Below are positions 16,308-26,472 of a stretch of DNA of 64,000 bases, one piece after another. Source of the stretch: Geoalkalibacter halelectricus. Its GTDB lineage: Bacteria > Desulfobacterota > Desulfuromonadia > Desulfuromonadales > Geoalkalibacteraceae. Within the stretch, counting starts at the first letter, position 1. Every line of letters starts with the position of its first letter. The stretch spans positions 2,543,001 through 2,607,000 of the forward strand of contig NZ_CP092109.1 in the NCBI RefSeq assembly GCF_025263685.1, given 5' to 3'. The notes beneath the pieces were generated by a model. It was not told the DNA's origin. It made no database searches and was given only the letters and a program-made list of their open reading frames with translations. The translations under genes and the position numbers were made by a program.

Positions 16308-17288
16308 TCAGCCGCCGATGCCCTGCATGGGCCGCGCGCCGGGGCGAAAATCCTCCGCGCCGATGTGATGCTTTTCCGGTTTGGCGGTGATGGCGCGACG
16401 CAGGAAATCCCGCAATTGCTCGTCGTCGGCGCCGCTGCGCAACAGGGCGCGCAGATCAAGTTCGTCATCGGAAAACAGGCAGGGGCGCACCCGCCCGTCG
16501 GAGGTGACGCGCAGCCGGTTGCATTCGTGGCAGAAGTGATGCGAAACCGCCGGGATCACCCCCAGGCGTCCCGGCGCGCCGACGAAGCGAAACAGCCGCG
16601 CCACCCCGCCCGGCCCGTGGCGGGGCACGGCCTCCACGGGCGCGATGTGGGAAAAAGCGGCAATGATGTCGTCGGCGGGGAAGCGGCTTTCGGGGGAGTA
16701 GTCGAGGTTGTCGCTGACGGGCATGAATTCGATGAAGCGAATCTCCCAGGGGCGCTCCAGGGTCAGGCGCGCGAAATCGCCCACCTCGTCGGCGTTGACG
16801 CCGGCGATGGGCACCATGTTGATTTTCAGCGGCGTCAAGCCCACCTGCTCGGCCGCGGCCAACCCGGCCATGACCTGCGCGAACCCCGTCCGCCGCGTCA
16901 ACTGCTCGAAGCGCTCGGCACGCAGGGTGTCGAGACTCACGTTGACCCGCGAGAGGCCGGCCTCCTTGAGGGGCCCGGCATATTGGGCCAGCAGCAGGCC
17001 GTTGGTGGTCAGGGTGATCTCGGGCCGCTGCGGCAGCGCCGCCAGGCGCGCGATAAAATCCACCAAACCCTTACGTACCAATGGCTCACCGCCGGTGACG
17101 CGAATTTTGCGCACTCCGATGGCCGCGGCTCCTGCCGCCACCCGCAGCAACTCCTCATAGGTCAGGATCTGCCGGTGGGGGAAATGCTCGATGCCTTGCT
17201 CCGGCATGCAGTAGCGACAGCGTAGATTGCAGCGATCGGTAACCGAAAGCCGCAGATAATCAATCACTCGTCCAAAATTATCGCGCAA
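16308..17288 (-). CDS. moaA: GTP 3',8-cyclase MoaA (molybdopterin synthesis)
   Basis: A 326-residue radical SAM enzyme catalysing the first step of molybdenum cofactor synthesis. The N-terminal cluster is C20-x3-C24-x2-C27 (CNLRCRYC). The C-terminal cluster is CHECNRLR...RPCLF. It ends in GIGG, matching the conserved C-terminal Gly-Gly. The start is TTG at 17288 with GGAGC seven bases upstream. Its partner moaC is 44 kb away at 61461. The product serves molybdo- or tungsto-enzymes. Confidence 0.93.
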   Translation of the reverse strand: MRDNFGRVIDYLRLSVTDRCNLRCRYCMPEQGIEHFPHRQILTYEELLRVAAGAAAIGVRKIRVTGGEPLVRKGLVDFIARLAALPQRPEITLTTNGLLLAQYAGPLKEAGLSRVNVSLDTLRAERFEQLTRRTGFAQVMAGLAAAEQVGLTPLKINMVPIAGVNADEVGDFARLTLERPWEIRFIEFMPVSDNLDYSPESRFPADDIIAAFSHIAPVEAVPRHGPGGVARLFRFVGAPGRLGVIPAVSHHFCHECNRLRVTSDGRVRPCLFSDDELDLRALLRSGADDEQLRDFLRRAITAKPEKHHIGAEDFRPGARPMQGIGG

Positions 17289-17409
17289 GGGATTGCTCCA
17301 GAGGCTAGGAGGCTGTCGGACTATCCATGAGCCCGCTGCGAATGCGGTTGCTTGGCCTGAACTCTTTTACTTATACCATCTCGGAGGGATTCACGGCAAC
17401 CAGCGCAAT

Positions 17410-18489
17410 TCAACGCCCGGAAACTGCCCCGTTTTTCGGCAGGAGAGCCTCAAAGGAGCGTTTTTCCACCGCGCAACGGTAAGCCTCCTCGGGCGTTACC
17501 CGGTTCTCCTTGAGCAGTTCCATGATGCGCTGGTCCATGAGCTGCATGCCCTCGCCCTTGGCGGTCTGCATGATGGAGGGGATCTGAAAGGTCTTGCCCT
17601 CGCGGATCAGATTGCTCACCGCCGCGTTGCCGATGAGGATCTCGTGGGCCGCCACCCGGCCCTTGCCGTCGGCGGTCTTCATCAATTGCTGGCAGACCAC
17701 GCCCTTGAGACTTTCGCCGAGCATGGTGCGCACCTGCTCCTGGGCATCCTTGGGAAAGGCGTCGATGATGCGGTCGATGGTCTTGGCCGCCGAATTGGTG
17801 TGCAGGGTGCCGAACACCAGGTGCCCCGTTTCAGCGGCCGTCATGGCCAGGGAGATGGTTTCGAGATCGCGCATCTCGCCGACCAGAATCACGTCGGGAT
17901 CCTCGCGCAACGCCGCGCGCAGGGCGTTGGTGAAGGATTGAGTGTGCTGCCCCACCTGACGTTGGTTGACCAGGGACTGCTTGTTCTCGTGGATGAATTC
18001 GAGGGGGTCTTCCAGAGTGAGGATATGTTCCTTGCGCGTGCTGTTGATGAGATCCACCATGGCCGCGAGGGTCGTCGACTTGCCGCTGCCGGTGGGACCG
18101 GTAACCAGCACCAGACCCTTTTTTAGCCGGGTGAGCTTGCGGATGCCCTCGGGCAGGTTGAGTTCGTCGGCGGAGAGAATCTTGCTCGGGATGATGCGGA
18201 ACACCCCGGCGATGCCGCGATGGGTATCGAGAATATTGCCGCGAAAGCGCGCCACCTCGGGCAGGGCGTAGGCAAAATCCAGGTCGCGGGTCTCCTCGAA
18301 CTGCTGGCGCTGCTCACCGGTGAGCATCTCGAACAGCAAGCCCTTGGCCTGCTCGGCGCTCAGGGGCGGATAATTGAGCGGCGCCATTTCGCCGTGCAGG
18401 CGCAAAATAGGCGGCGCCCCCGAGGAGATATGCAGGTCGCTGGCACCCTGCTGCTTCATCAGTTTGAACAAGGCATCGATTTTGGCCAT
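17410..18489 (-). CDS. pilT: type IV pilus retraction ATPase PilT
   Basis: A 359-residue ATPase driving pilus disassembly and twitching. The Walker A motif GPTGSGKS lies at 131-138, followed by the Asp box (LTLEDPLEF), Walker B (ILVGEMRD) and His box (GHLVFGTLHT). The C-terminal AIRNLIRE-type signature appears as AVSNLIRE. The N-terminal half has the PAS-like domain (MKQQGASDLHISSGAPP). It is divergent from the PP-loop gene at 18661 and has no pilB or pilC next to it. Confidence 0.93.
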   Translation of the reverse strand: MAKIDALFKLMKQQGASDLHISSGAPPILRLHGEMAPLNYPPLSAEQAKGLLFEMLTGEQRQQFEETRDLDFAYALPEVARFRGNILDTHRGIAGVFRIIPSKILSADELNLPEGIRKLTRLKKGLVLVTGPTGSGKSTTLAAMVDLINSTRKEHILTLEDPLEFIHENKQSLVNQRQVGQHTQSFTNALRAALREDPDVILVGEMRDLETISLAMTAAETGHLVFGTLHTNSAAKTIDRIIDAFPKDAQEQVRTMLGESLKGVVCQQLMKTADGKGRVAAHEILIGNAAVSNLIREGKTFQIPSIMQTAKGEGMQLMDQRIMELLKENRVTPEEAYRCAVEKRSFEALLPKNGAVSGR

Positions 18490-18660
18490 GATGATCTATG
18501 CGCCCCCGGGTTGCTGTCGGCAAGGACAAATGAAGAAATAGATCATTAGTCTCTACCAATTTTGAGCGCCTGTCAAGCCCATGTCTTGTCTGCGGTATTC
18601 TTCTGTGGTATCCTCCCCAGGCAATGTCACCCCATAAAAGAATTTTTTTGGAGAACAAAC

Positions 18661-19647
18661 ATGAGCAAAGCACTGGGACTTCTCTCCGGCGGTCTCGACA
18701 GCAGCCTCGCGGCCATGGCCCTCAAGCGCCAAGGGGTCGAAGTCACCTGCGTCTCCTTCGTCACGCCCTTTTTCGGCTCCGGGCGGGCGCAAAAAGCCGC
18801 CGCCGCCATGGACATCCCGCTGATCGTGCGCAACATCAGCGAAGAGCACCTTGAGATGGTCAAAAACCCCCGCTACGGTTACGGCAAAAACCTCAATCCC
18901 TGCATCGACTGCCACGCCATGATGTTTCGCCTGGCCGGCAGGATCATGGAGGAACAGGGATTTGATTTTCTCTTCTCCGGCGAAGTCCTCGGCCAGCGCC
19001 CCATGAGCCAGAACATCAATGCGCTGAAATCGGTGGCCAACTACTCGGGTTATTCCGACCGCATCCTGCGCCCCCTGTGCGCCAAACTGCTGCCCGTCAC
19101 CCCCATGGAGGAACAGGGACTCGTCGACCGCGAGGGACTGCTCGACATTCAAGGCCGCTCGCGCCGCCGCCAGCAGGAACTGGCCGCGCACTGGGGTCTT
19201 AAGGAATATCCCTCCTCCGGAGGCGGCTGCCTGCTCACGGAAAAATCCTTCACCGGCCGGCTGCGCGATCTGTTCGAGCACCAGCCCGCCTGCACGCCCG
19301 CCGACGTGGAACTGCTCAAGATCGGCCGCCAGTTTCGGCTCTCGCCGCGCGCCAAACTCACCCTCGGGCGCAATGAAGACGACAACGCCGCCATCCGTAC
19401 GCAACTGCGCGAGGGAACCTTGCTGGTGCGCGCCTGCGGCATTGCCGGCCCCCTCGGTCTGATCAGCGGCACTCCCGACGACAGCGATCTGCGCGCCGCC
19501 GGCGCCCTGGTGGCGAGCTATGGCAAGGGCAAGGATCTAAATCAAGTCACCGTCGCCTTCTCGCAGGACGCCCAAGGCGAGGAGGCGACCCTGCTCAGCG
19601 TCGCTCCCATGGACCGTCAAGCCGCGGCGGCCCTGCAAGTGCAATAG
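18661..19647 (+). CDS. PP-loop ATPase of the ThiI/MnmA-like tRNA modification type
   Basis: A 328-residue protein. The ATP-pyrophosphatase loop SGGLDSS is at residues 9-15 (LGLLSGGLDSSLAAMAL). PCIDCHAMMF and SSGGGCLL supply cysteines. The C-terminal third resembles the RNA-binding NFACT-R-like domain found in a family annotated as 2-thiouridylate methyltransferase (from memory). It may thiolate tRNA; the exact nucleotide is unknown. The start at 18661 follows TTTGGAGAAC. A plausible promoter is TTGTCT with TATCCT 17 bp downstream, near 18591-18619. Confidence 0.7.
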   Translation: MSKALGLLSGGLDSSLAAMALKRQGVEVTCVSFVTPFFGSGRAQKAAAAMDIPLIVRNISEEHLEMVKNPRYGYGKNLNPCIDCHAMMFRLAGRIMEEQGFDFLFSGEVLGQRPMSQNINALKSVANYSGYSDRILRPLCAKLLPVTPMEEQGLVDREGLLDIQGRSRRRQQELAAHWGLKEYPSSGGGCLLTEKSFTGRLRDLFEHQPACTPADVELLKIGRQFRLSPRAKLTLGRNEDDNAAIRTQLREGTLLVRACGIAGPLGLISGTPDDSDLRAAGALVASYGKGKDLNQVTVAFSQDAQGEEATLLSVAPMDRQAAAALQVQ

Positions 19648-19745
19648 TCGCACCCTGGCGCCGCGCTCTTTTCCTGCTATAAATAATAATATGACGATGA
19701 AACGGCAACTTAGGGAATCGTCACGACCGGGAAAGGAGACATGCC

Positions 19746-19937
19746 ATGATGCGTCACGACGAATTTGAAAGCCTGTGTCAGTCCATTTCTTCCGGTACGC
19801 CAAGGCGCGTGCAACACATCATCACGCACCAGACCGGCAGCATCATTTCCTGCTCCAGCGATGATTTCGTCGAGGTCGAGGTGGACAACGGCGAACACAA
19901 AAGCTGGTCGAAGGACAATATCAGGGTGCTGCACTGA
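19746..19937 (+). CDS. hypothetical small protein, 63 aa
   Basis: Not recognised. The start at 19746 (or the next codon, also ATG) follows GGAAAGGAGACATGCC. HQTGSIISCSSDDFVEVEVDNGEHKSWSKDNIRVLH reads as a small all-beta domain, perhaps SH3-like. It is soluble, with no cysteine pairs. It lies 98 bp behind the PP-loop gene and ahead of a terminator, so it could be the last gene of that unit. Confidence 0.6.
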   Translation: MMRHDEFESLCQSISSGTPRRVQHIITHQTGSIISCSSDDFVEVEVDNGEHKSWSKDNIRVLH

Positions 19938-20002
19938 CTAATGGCGAGAACCAGGCCGGCATTATTGTCCCGAAGGGCTTAGCGCCGGCGCCGAAAAATA
20001 TG

Positions 20003-20036
20003 AAAAGCCTCTGTTCCCATGGGGGCGGAGGCTTTT
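20003..20036. terminator. bidirectional intrinsic terminator
   Basis: AAAAGCCTC...GAGGCTTTT stem with a 16-base loop. The A-run and T-run flank the stem, so it can end transcripts from either direction (the small 63-aa gene from the left, the histidine kinase gene from the right). Confidence 0.8.
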
Positions 20037-20199
20037 GGGGACGCTATTGGAAACGTGTGGAATGATCCGGACCTGCTGGAGATCCCAGCCAAAACCACCG
20101 ATGAGTCGAGGTATCTTGTTGTCGGTAAAATCGGCGGTAGGCACTGGTCAGCAATCATCACTTATCGAGACAATACCATTCCCATTCGCCTCATTTCGG

Positions 20200-20213
<14 letters not shown>
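20031..20213 (+). pseudogene. BrnT-type toxin remnant
   Basis: Read rightward, this stretch encodes NVWNDPDLLEIPAKTTDE, RYLVVGKIGGRHWSAIITYRD and then IRLISVSR, which is the body of a BrnT-family ribonuclease toxin as I know the family. The usual N-terminus (FEWD...KHG) is missing and the end after ISVSR runs into the 3' end of the histidine kinase gene on the other strand. No start, no ribosome binding site and no brnA antitoxin gene are visible. A broken relic, moderately sure. Confidence 0.5.
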
Positions 20214-22266
<2,053 letters not shown>

Positions 22267-22276
22267 CTTCGGTCCA

Positions 22277-22420
22277 TTATCTGAATTCTTTCAAAGATAT
22301 ACTTGCCGCCAAAGGAGAAATCAAATCATTTTTTCCGCGTGCCTGTTCCGACCCAGTCTGGCCACCAATTCCGGGATAACGACCAATCTCGCGAAAATCC
22401 TCAAGCGCCTGCTTGGGCAT
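22277..22420 (-). pseudogene. ParE-type toxin remnant
   Basis: Begins with an ATG that overlaps the stop of the ParD remnant (ATGA-type coupling). MPKQALEDFREIGRYPGIGG, then GSEQARGK, matches the first helices of ParE toxins (ALEDLREIGRYT...EQA). After about 30 residues the match is lost and a stop follows at residue 48, about half the normal length. It cannot fold as an active gyrase inhibitor. Confidence 0.5.
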
Positions 22421-22614
22421 CACCCGAGCACCTCATCAAGTTCGCGATTCAGATCGTTCAAGGCATAATTTTCCGGGCCGCTCTGCTCGCCCTGAAACAA
22501 GGCTTTCCGCGGGATTTCGCAGTTTTCATCGCGCTTTTCATGCAACCGCAACCCATCCCGAAGCGCTTCACTGGCAGAGCCGTGACGACCCTCCGCAATG
22601 GCATAAGAAATGAA
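22420..22614 (-). pseudogene. ParD-type antitoxin remnant, N-terminus lost
   Basis: In-frame sequence reads AIAEGRHGSASEALRDGLRL, then HEKRDENCEIPRKALFQGEQSGP and NRELDEVLG, which matches the C-terminal two thirds of ParD/CopG antitoxins (GRYGSASEVLREGLRLLEER; LREGEQSGP). An in-frame TAA lies just upstream and there is no start codon, so the ribbon-helix-helix N-terminus has been deleted. The break is about 20 bp from the riboswitch promoter of the divergent bzaF unit. Confidence 0.6.
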
Positions 22615-22635
22615 TTATTCGCAGAGGGATGAGTC

Positions 22636-22664
22636 TTGACAGGCATCCACCGCCTTGGTAGAAC
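22636..22664 (+). promoter_or_regulatory. sigma-70 promoter of the riboswitch-bzaF unit
   Basis: TTGACA (22636-22641), a 17-bp spacer and TAGAAC (22659-22664). Transcription would start near 22671, just ahead of the cobalamin aptamer. Confidence 0.75.
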
Positions 22665-22679
22665 GTGCAAAATTTGTAT

Positions 22680-22846
22680 AACGGCCGGTGCCGCGCCCCG
22701 AGGCGCGGAGAATAGGGAAGAGGGTGCGAATCCCTCGCTGACCCGCAACTGTAACAGGTGATGAAAGCCGCACGATGCCACTGGGGCGACCCGGGAAGGC
22801 GCGGCGAGTAAGACGACCCTGAAGCCAGGAGACCTGCCAGTCCGTT
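22680..22846 (+). promoter_or_regulatory. cobalamin (B12) riboswitch
   Basis: The conserved strings of the adenosylcobalamin aptamer occur in order: GGGAAGAGGGTGCGAATCCC, GCTGACCCGCAACTGTAA (near 22737), GCCACTGGG, GGGAAGGCG, GACGACCCTGAAGCCAGGAG and ACCTGCC (the B12 box, near 22817-22837). A terminator hairpin follows at 22915. High cobalamin should therefore switch off the downstream bzaF/thiC-like gene by premature termination. Confidence 0.95.
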
Positions 22847-22914
22847 GCTTTGGGAACCTCCGTGGAACGAGGGGCCGAAGCCGGATTGCGTCTCCTTTGT
22901 CGCAGCAAGTTCGA

Positions 22915-22948
22915 GCCTCTGCCCCTCCCCCCGGCAGAGGCTTTTTTT
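22915..22948 (+). terminator. riboswitch expression-platform terminator
   Basis: GCCTCTGCC, a nine-base C-rich loop and GGCAGAGGC, then TTTTTTT, 30 bp before the bzaF start. It fits a transcription-attenuation platform for the cobalamin aptamer. Confidence 0.85.
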
Positions 22949-22977
22949 ATTTTCGAACCCGACAAGGAGACCGCGAC

Positions 22978-24288
22978 ATGCCGACCCAGATCGAACTGGC
23001 TCGCCAGGGCCACATCACCCCGCAGATGGCAACCATTGCCGCCGAGGAACAGCAGAGCCCCGAACTCATCCGCCGGCGGGTCGCCGAGGGCCAGATCGTC
23101 ATTCCCTGGAACCTGGAGAGTAAGCCGGCGCGGGTGGCGGGCATCGGCAAGGGCCTGCGCACCAAGGTCAACGCCAGCATCGGCACCTCCTCCGACATCA
23201 TCGACTACGGCGCCGAGGTGGCCAAGGGTCTGGCCGCCCAGGAGGCGGGCGCCGACACCCTGATGGAGCTCTCCGTCGGCGGCGATCTCGACCGGGTGCG
23301 CCGCGAAGTCATCGCCGCCGTCGACCTGCCGGTGGGTAACGTGCCGCTCTACCAGGCCTTCTGCGAGGCGGCGCGGCGCTACGGCGACCCCAACCGGCTC
23401 GACGCGGAACTGCTCTTCGATCTCATCGAACGCCAGTGCGCCGACGGCCTGTCCTTCATGGCGGTACACTGCGGCATCAACCTCTACACTATCGAGCGCC
23501 TGCGCAAGCAAGGCTACCGCTACGGCGGCCTGGTGTCCAAGGGCGGGGTGAGCATGGTCGCCTGGATGCTGGCCAACGGTCGGGAGAATCCCCTCTACGA
23601 GCAGTTCGACCGGGTGGTGGGCATCCTCAAGAAGTACGACGTGGTGCTCTCCCTCGGCAACGGGCTGCGCGCCGGGGCCATCCACGACAGCTCGGATCGC
23701 GCCCAGATCCAGGAGTTGCTCATCAATTGCGAACTGGCCGAACTCGGCCGCGAGATGGGCTGCCAGATGCTCGTCGAAGGTCCGGGGCACGTGCCCCTCG
23801 ACGAAGTAGCGGGCAACATCCAGTTGCAAAAGCGCATGAGCGGCGGCGCGCCCTATTACATGCTCGGCCCCATCGCCACCGACGTGGCGCCCGGCTTCGA
23901 CCACATCACCGCCGCCATCGGCGCCGCCCAGTCGAGCAGCCACGGCGCCGACCTGATCTGCTACATCACCCCCGCCGAGCATCTTGCCCTGCCCAACGAG
24001 GAGGACGTGCGCCAGGGTGTCAAGGCCGCCAAAATCGCCGCCTACATCGGCGACATGAACAAATACCCCGAGCGCGGTCGCGAGCGTGACAAGGCCATGT
24101 CCAAGGCGCGCCGCGACCTGGACTGGGAGGCGCAGTTCCGCCTCGCCCTCTTTCCCGAGGACGCCCGGGCCATCCGCGCCAGCCGCGTTCCGGAAGATGA
24201 GGCCACCTGCACCATGTGCGGAGATTTCTGCGCCTCGCGCGGCGCGGGAAAGTTGTTCGCGGGGGATCTGAGGGGGGATAAGATATAG
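22978..24288 (+). CDS. bzaF: 5-hydroxybenzimidazole synthase (BzaF), ThiC paralogue
   Basis: A 436-residue radical SAM enzyme of the ThiC superfamily: NASIGTSSDIIDYGAEVAKG, ADTLMELSVGGDLDRVRREVI, MAVHCGINLYTIERL, MLVEGPGHVPLDEVAGN, YYMLGPIATDVAPGFDHI. The C-terminal cluster motif is CTMCGDFC (C-x2-C-x3-C); canonical ThiC has C-x2-C-x4-C. ThiC makes the thiamine pyrimidine from AIR. The BzaF branch turns the same substrate into 5-hydroxybenzimidazole, the anaerobic precursor of the B12 lower ligand, and is known from Desulfuromonas-type bacteria. Control by a cobalamin rather than a TPP riboswitch argues for BzaF. The start at 22978 follows AAGGAGACCGCGAC. A true ThiC remains possible but less likely. 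Confidence 0.8.
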   Translation: MPTQIELARQGHITPQMATIAAEEQQSPELIRRRVAEGQIVIPWNLESKPARVAGIGKGLRTKVNASIGTSSDIIDYGAEVAKGLAAQEAGADTLMELSVGGDLDRVRREVIAAVDLPVGNVPLYQAFCEAARRYGDPNRLDAELLFDLIERQCADGLSFMAVHCGINLYTIERLRKQGYRYGGLVSKGGVSMVAWMLANGRENPLYEQFDRVVGILKKYDVVLSLGNGLRAGAIHDSSDRAQIQELLINCELAELGREMGCQMLVEGPGHVPLDEVAGNIQLQKRMSGGAPYYMLGPIATDVAPGFDHITAAIGAAQSSSHGADLICYITPAEHLALPNEEDVRQGVKAAKIAAYIGDMNKYPERGRERDKAMSKARRDLDWEAQFRLALFPEDARAIRASRVPEDEATCTMCGDFCASRGAGKLFAGDLRGDKI

Positions 24289-24383
24289 GAGCCGCAAATG
24301 TCAAGGATCCCCAAAGGAAAAGGTCTTCTTTTTGTCCATGCCCGATGGGTGGTGGGTTCACCGCACCGAGGCGGATCCTCTGC

Positions 24384-25307
24384 TCAGCGCACCCTCACCC
24401 GGGTGGCACGAATGGCACCATCTGCGCCGATATGGCCGCGCACCTCGACCCTTTGGCCGGGCCGAAGCGGTCCGTCGCGACGGGTGGCGCCATCGACCAC
24501 AAAGGGCTGGCCGTCCAACGCCCACAGGCCGCTGAGAATGCCCTCCAGGCGAACACGCGCGCCGACGGGGACGGAGGCCGGCGTGCCGAAGGCATCCCTG
24601 GCGCCGGCGGCGATCCACTCTTCAACCAGGGTGATTTCCGTGTCGCTCAGCCAAGGGGGGCCGTCTAAGGGCATGCGCGGAAGGGATTGGCCGCGAAGGC
24701 GCCTCATCACTTCGCTGTGGCCGGGCTGGCCGGGGATGATTCGGGCGCGCTCGCGGCTGTCGAGGATATCATCGTAGCTGGTGACCACAAACTTCTCCGG
24801 AGCCGGACCCATGATCCCCTCATGGCTGTGACAGCGGGCGCAGTGCGCCATGAAGACGGGCTCGACCTGTGCCCAGGTGAGGGGGCCGCTGACGACCGGC
24901 GGCGCCTTTTCTTCTTTCGCCGCGGGCGCGGCCGGCGCCGGTGAATCCTCGCCGGGCAGGCCGGCGGCAATCCACGCTTCGATGCGCTCCACTTCCTCGT
25001 CGCTCAGCCAGGGCGGGCCGTTCATCGGCATGCGCGGCCGGCGCTCGCCCCGCACCTGCAGCACCAGTTCGCTCTCCGTGGGCTTACCCGCCACCACCAC
25101 CGCGCCGCGCGCGCTGCCGGAAAGCACACCTTCGAGGCTATCCAGACGCAGTCCTCCGGAGGCGTAATCGCCCTGGTGGCAGAGAATGCAGCGCTGCTCA
25201 AGGATCGCGGAAACATCTTTCCACAGGGGCGCGTCCGACGCATACACGGTTTGCGCCGCGCTGGCGGCAAGCAGAAATACGGCACAGACGAGAACACGGA
25301 TCTTCAT
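24384..25307 (-). CDS. exported diheme cytochrome c with C-terminal DUF5666-like domain
   Basis: A 307-residue protein. An N-terminal signal peptide (MKIRVLVCAVFLLAASAAQ) is followed by two homologous heme domains, each with one CxxCH (CILCH and CARCH) and each ending in a near-identical block (RPRMPMNGPPWLSDEEV and LPRMPLDGPPWLSDTEI, then EAWIAAG / EEWIAAG). A Pro/Ala-rich linker separates them. The last 60 residues (ARVRLEGILSGLW...VEVRGHI) resemble a DUF5666 beta-barrel. It is probably a periplasmic electron carrier. The start at 25307 follows AGGAGGAGG; an upstream in-frame extension lacks that site and would mask the signal peptide. Confidence 0.8.
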   Translation of the reverse strand: MKIRVLVCAVFLLAASAAQTVYASDAPLWKDVSAILEQRCILCHQGDYASGGLRLDSLEGVLSGSARGAVVVAGKPTESELVLQVRGERRPRMPMNGPPWLSDEEVERIEAWIAAGLPGEDSPAPAAPAAKEEKAPPVVSGPLTWAQVEPVFMAHCARCHSHEGIMGPAPEKFVVTSYDDILDSRERARIIPGQPGHSEVMRRLRGQSLPRMPLDGPPWLSDTEITLVEEWIAAGARDAFGTPASVPVGARVRLEGILSGLWALDGQPFVVDGATRRDGPLRPGQRVEVRGHIGADGAIRATRVRVR

Positions 25308-25365
25308 CGCTCGGCCTCCTCCTGTTTGAGGGACATCGGTAACTTTCGTAAGTATATAAATATCC

Positions 25366-25752
25366 CTACTCTCCTGGATTCCGGCGACGAACATTGTACA
25401 AGCCGATATTCGTGTCGGAGGTCATCAGAATAAGCCCCTCCGCCTGCGCTTGGGCGACCAGCATACGATCAAACGGATCACGGTGAAGTGCAGGGAGACT
25501 CCCGGCGAGCTGGCCATGGTAGAGACTGATGGGCAGCTTGGCGAAGCCCTCATCTTCGACAATGGAGTCCATGTCTTCCGGGGCGTCCAGCGTGCCGAGC
25601 GCTTTTTTGATGGATATCTCCCACGTCGTGGCAGCACTGACAAAAACCTCGTTGCGTTGGTCGGCGAGGAGTTCCCGGCAATGCGGTCCAAGCTCCGGTG
25701 CATCGGCCAGCCACCAGAGAAAAACATGTGTATCGAGGAGGAATCGCTGCAT
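25366..25752 (-). CDS. vapC: PIN-domain toxin, VapC type
   Basis: A 128-residue PIN ribonuclease of the Sll0205-like group. D7 in LLDTHVFLWWL, E45 in ATTWEISIKKALG, the RDPFDRMLVAQA motif (about 91-102) and D113 in MTSDTN supply the acidic site. Start overlaps the stop of the antitoxin gene by one base. Intact and distinct from the PIN toxin at 3334. Confidence 0.87.
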   Translation of the reverse strand: MQRFLLDTHVFLWWLADAPELGPHCRELLADQRNEVFVSAATTWEISIKKALGTLDAPEDMDSIVEDEGFAKLPISLYHGQLAGSLPALHRDPFDRMLVAQAQAEGLILMTSDTNIGLYNVRRRNPGE

Positions 25753-25985
25753 TAATTTTCCCCCTCGAAGGCCTTGATGACGTCCTCCGGTGTCTGGCTA
25801 AAGTCTTCAGCAATGCGAATCTTGCCTTTGAACCGACCGGGTTTGCGCGGGCGTCGCCCCTCCTTGTGGGGCAACAGATCGACATAGGGCTTTCCCGCCT
25901 TGGCAATGACGACGGTCTCCCCTTCCCAGACCTTTTCCGCCAATGCCGAAAGTTTGCTTTTCGCCTCGTGCATATTGACTTTCAT
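25752..25985 (-). CDS. Phd/YefM-family antitoxin
   Basis: A 77-residue antitoxin. MKVNMHEAKSKLSALAEKVWEGETVVIAKAGKPYVDLLP is the Phd fold that binds DNA as a dimer. The tail (RIAEDFSQTPEDVIKAFEGEN) would neutralise the PIN toxin. It precedes the toxin gene and lies directly behind a palindromic operator (26003-26020), consistent with autorepression. Confidence 0.88.
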   Translation of the reverse strand: MKVNMHEAKSKLSALAEKVWEGETVVIAKAGKPYVDLLPHKEGRRPRKPGRFKGKIRIAEDFSQTPEDVIKAFEGEN

Positions 25986-26002
25986 CAGCCGCCCCCATTA
26001 GC

Positions 26003-26020
26003 TTAGCTAGATTTAGCTAA
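26003..26020 (-). promoter_or_regulatory. antitoxin operator palindrome
   Basis: TTAGCTA-GATT-TAGCTAA is a perfect inverted repeat. Further partial copies flank it (ATTAGCT at 25997, AGCTTAG at 26024). It lies 18 bp upstream of the phd start, where the Phd/toxin complex would repress the operon. Apart from this and the tRNA terminator, the rest of 25986-26302 shows no gene. Confidence 0.7.
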
Positions 26021-26259
26021 TACAGCTTAGCCTTTCGGCGCAACCCGGTCAAGGGGAAGGACGGCGTTGTGCGCGGCGCGGACTCAATGATGAGCATCCA
26101 CTCCGGAAGAGTGCAGGGGCGCAATGGCTACAGATCTCTCCACGTACCTCTCTCTCGTAGCAAACCAGAATGACAACGAAGCCGGATTCAAACTCTCAAG
26201 CTCTTGATTTTGTTTGCAATTATATTCAGGAGGTTTTACCGGAGGGATGTCTGGAAAAG

Positions 26260-26296
26260 CAAAGCGGCCGATTTCACATAGGAAATCGGCCGCTTG
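26260..26296 (-). terminator. terminator-like hairpin behind tRNA-Asn
   Basis: AAGCGGCCGATTTC-CTATGT-GAAATCGGCCGCTT on the minus strand, followed by TGCTTTTCC. Strong 14-bp stem, with only a weak T-run. Confidence 0.75.
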
Positions 26297-26302
26297 ATTT
26301 GC

Positions 26303-26378
<76 letters not shown>

Positions 26379-26472
26379 ATGGGTTCGCTCGGAGCCGCGG
26401 CTCAGAGCGAATTGCTTTATACACTTTTCGCTTGCGGCGAGTCAAGGAAAAATCCCGCGAATCTGGCGGATC

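Noticed and set aside
17289..17409. Possible IS end (GGAGGCTGTCGGACTA) between moaA and pilT
   Set aside because: Only a short resemblance to an IS terminus, no matching end and no transposase sequence.
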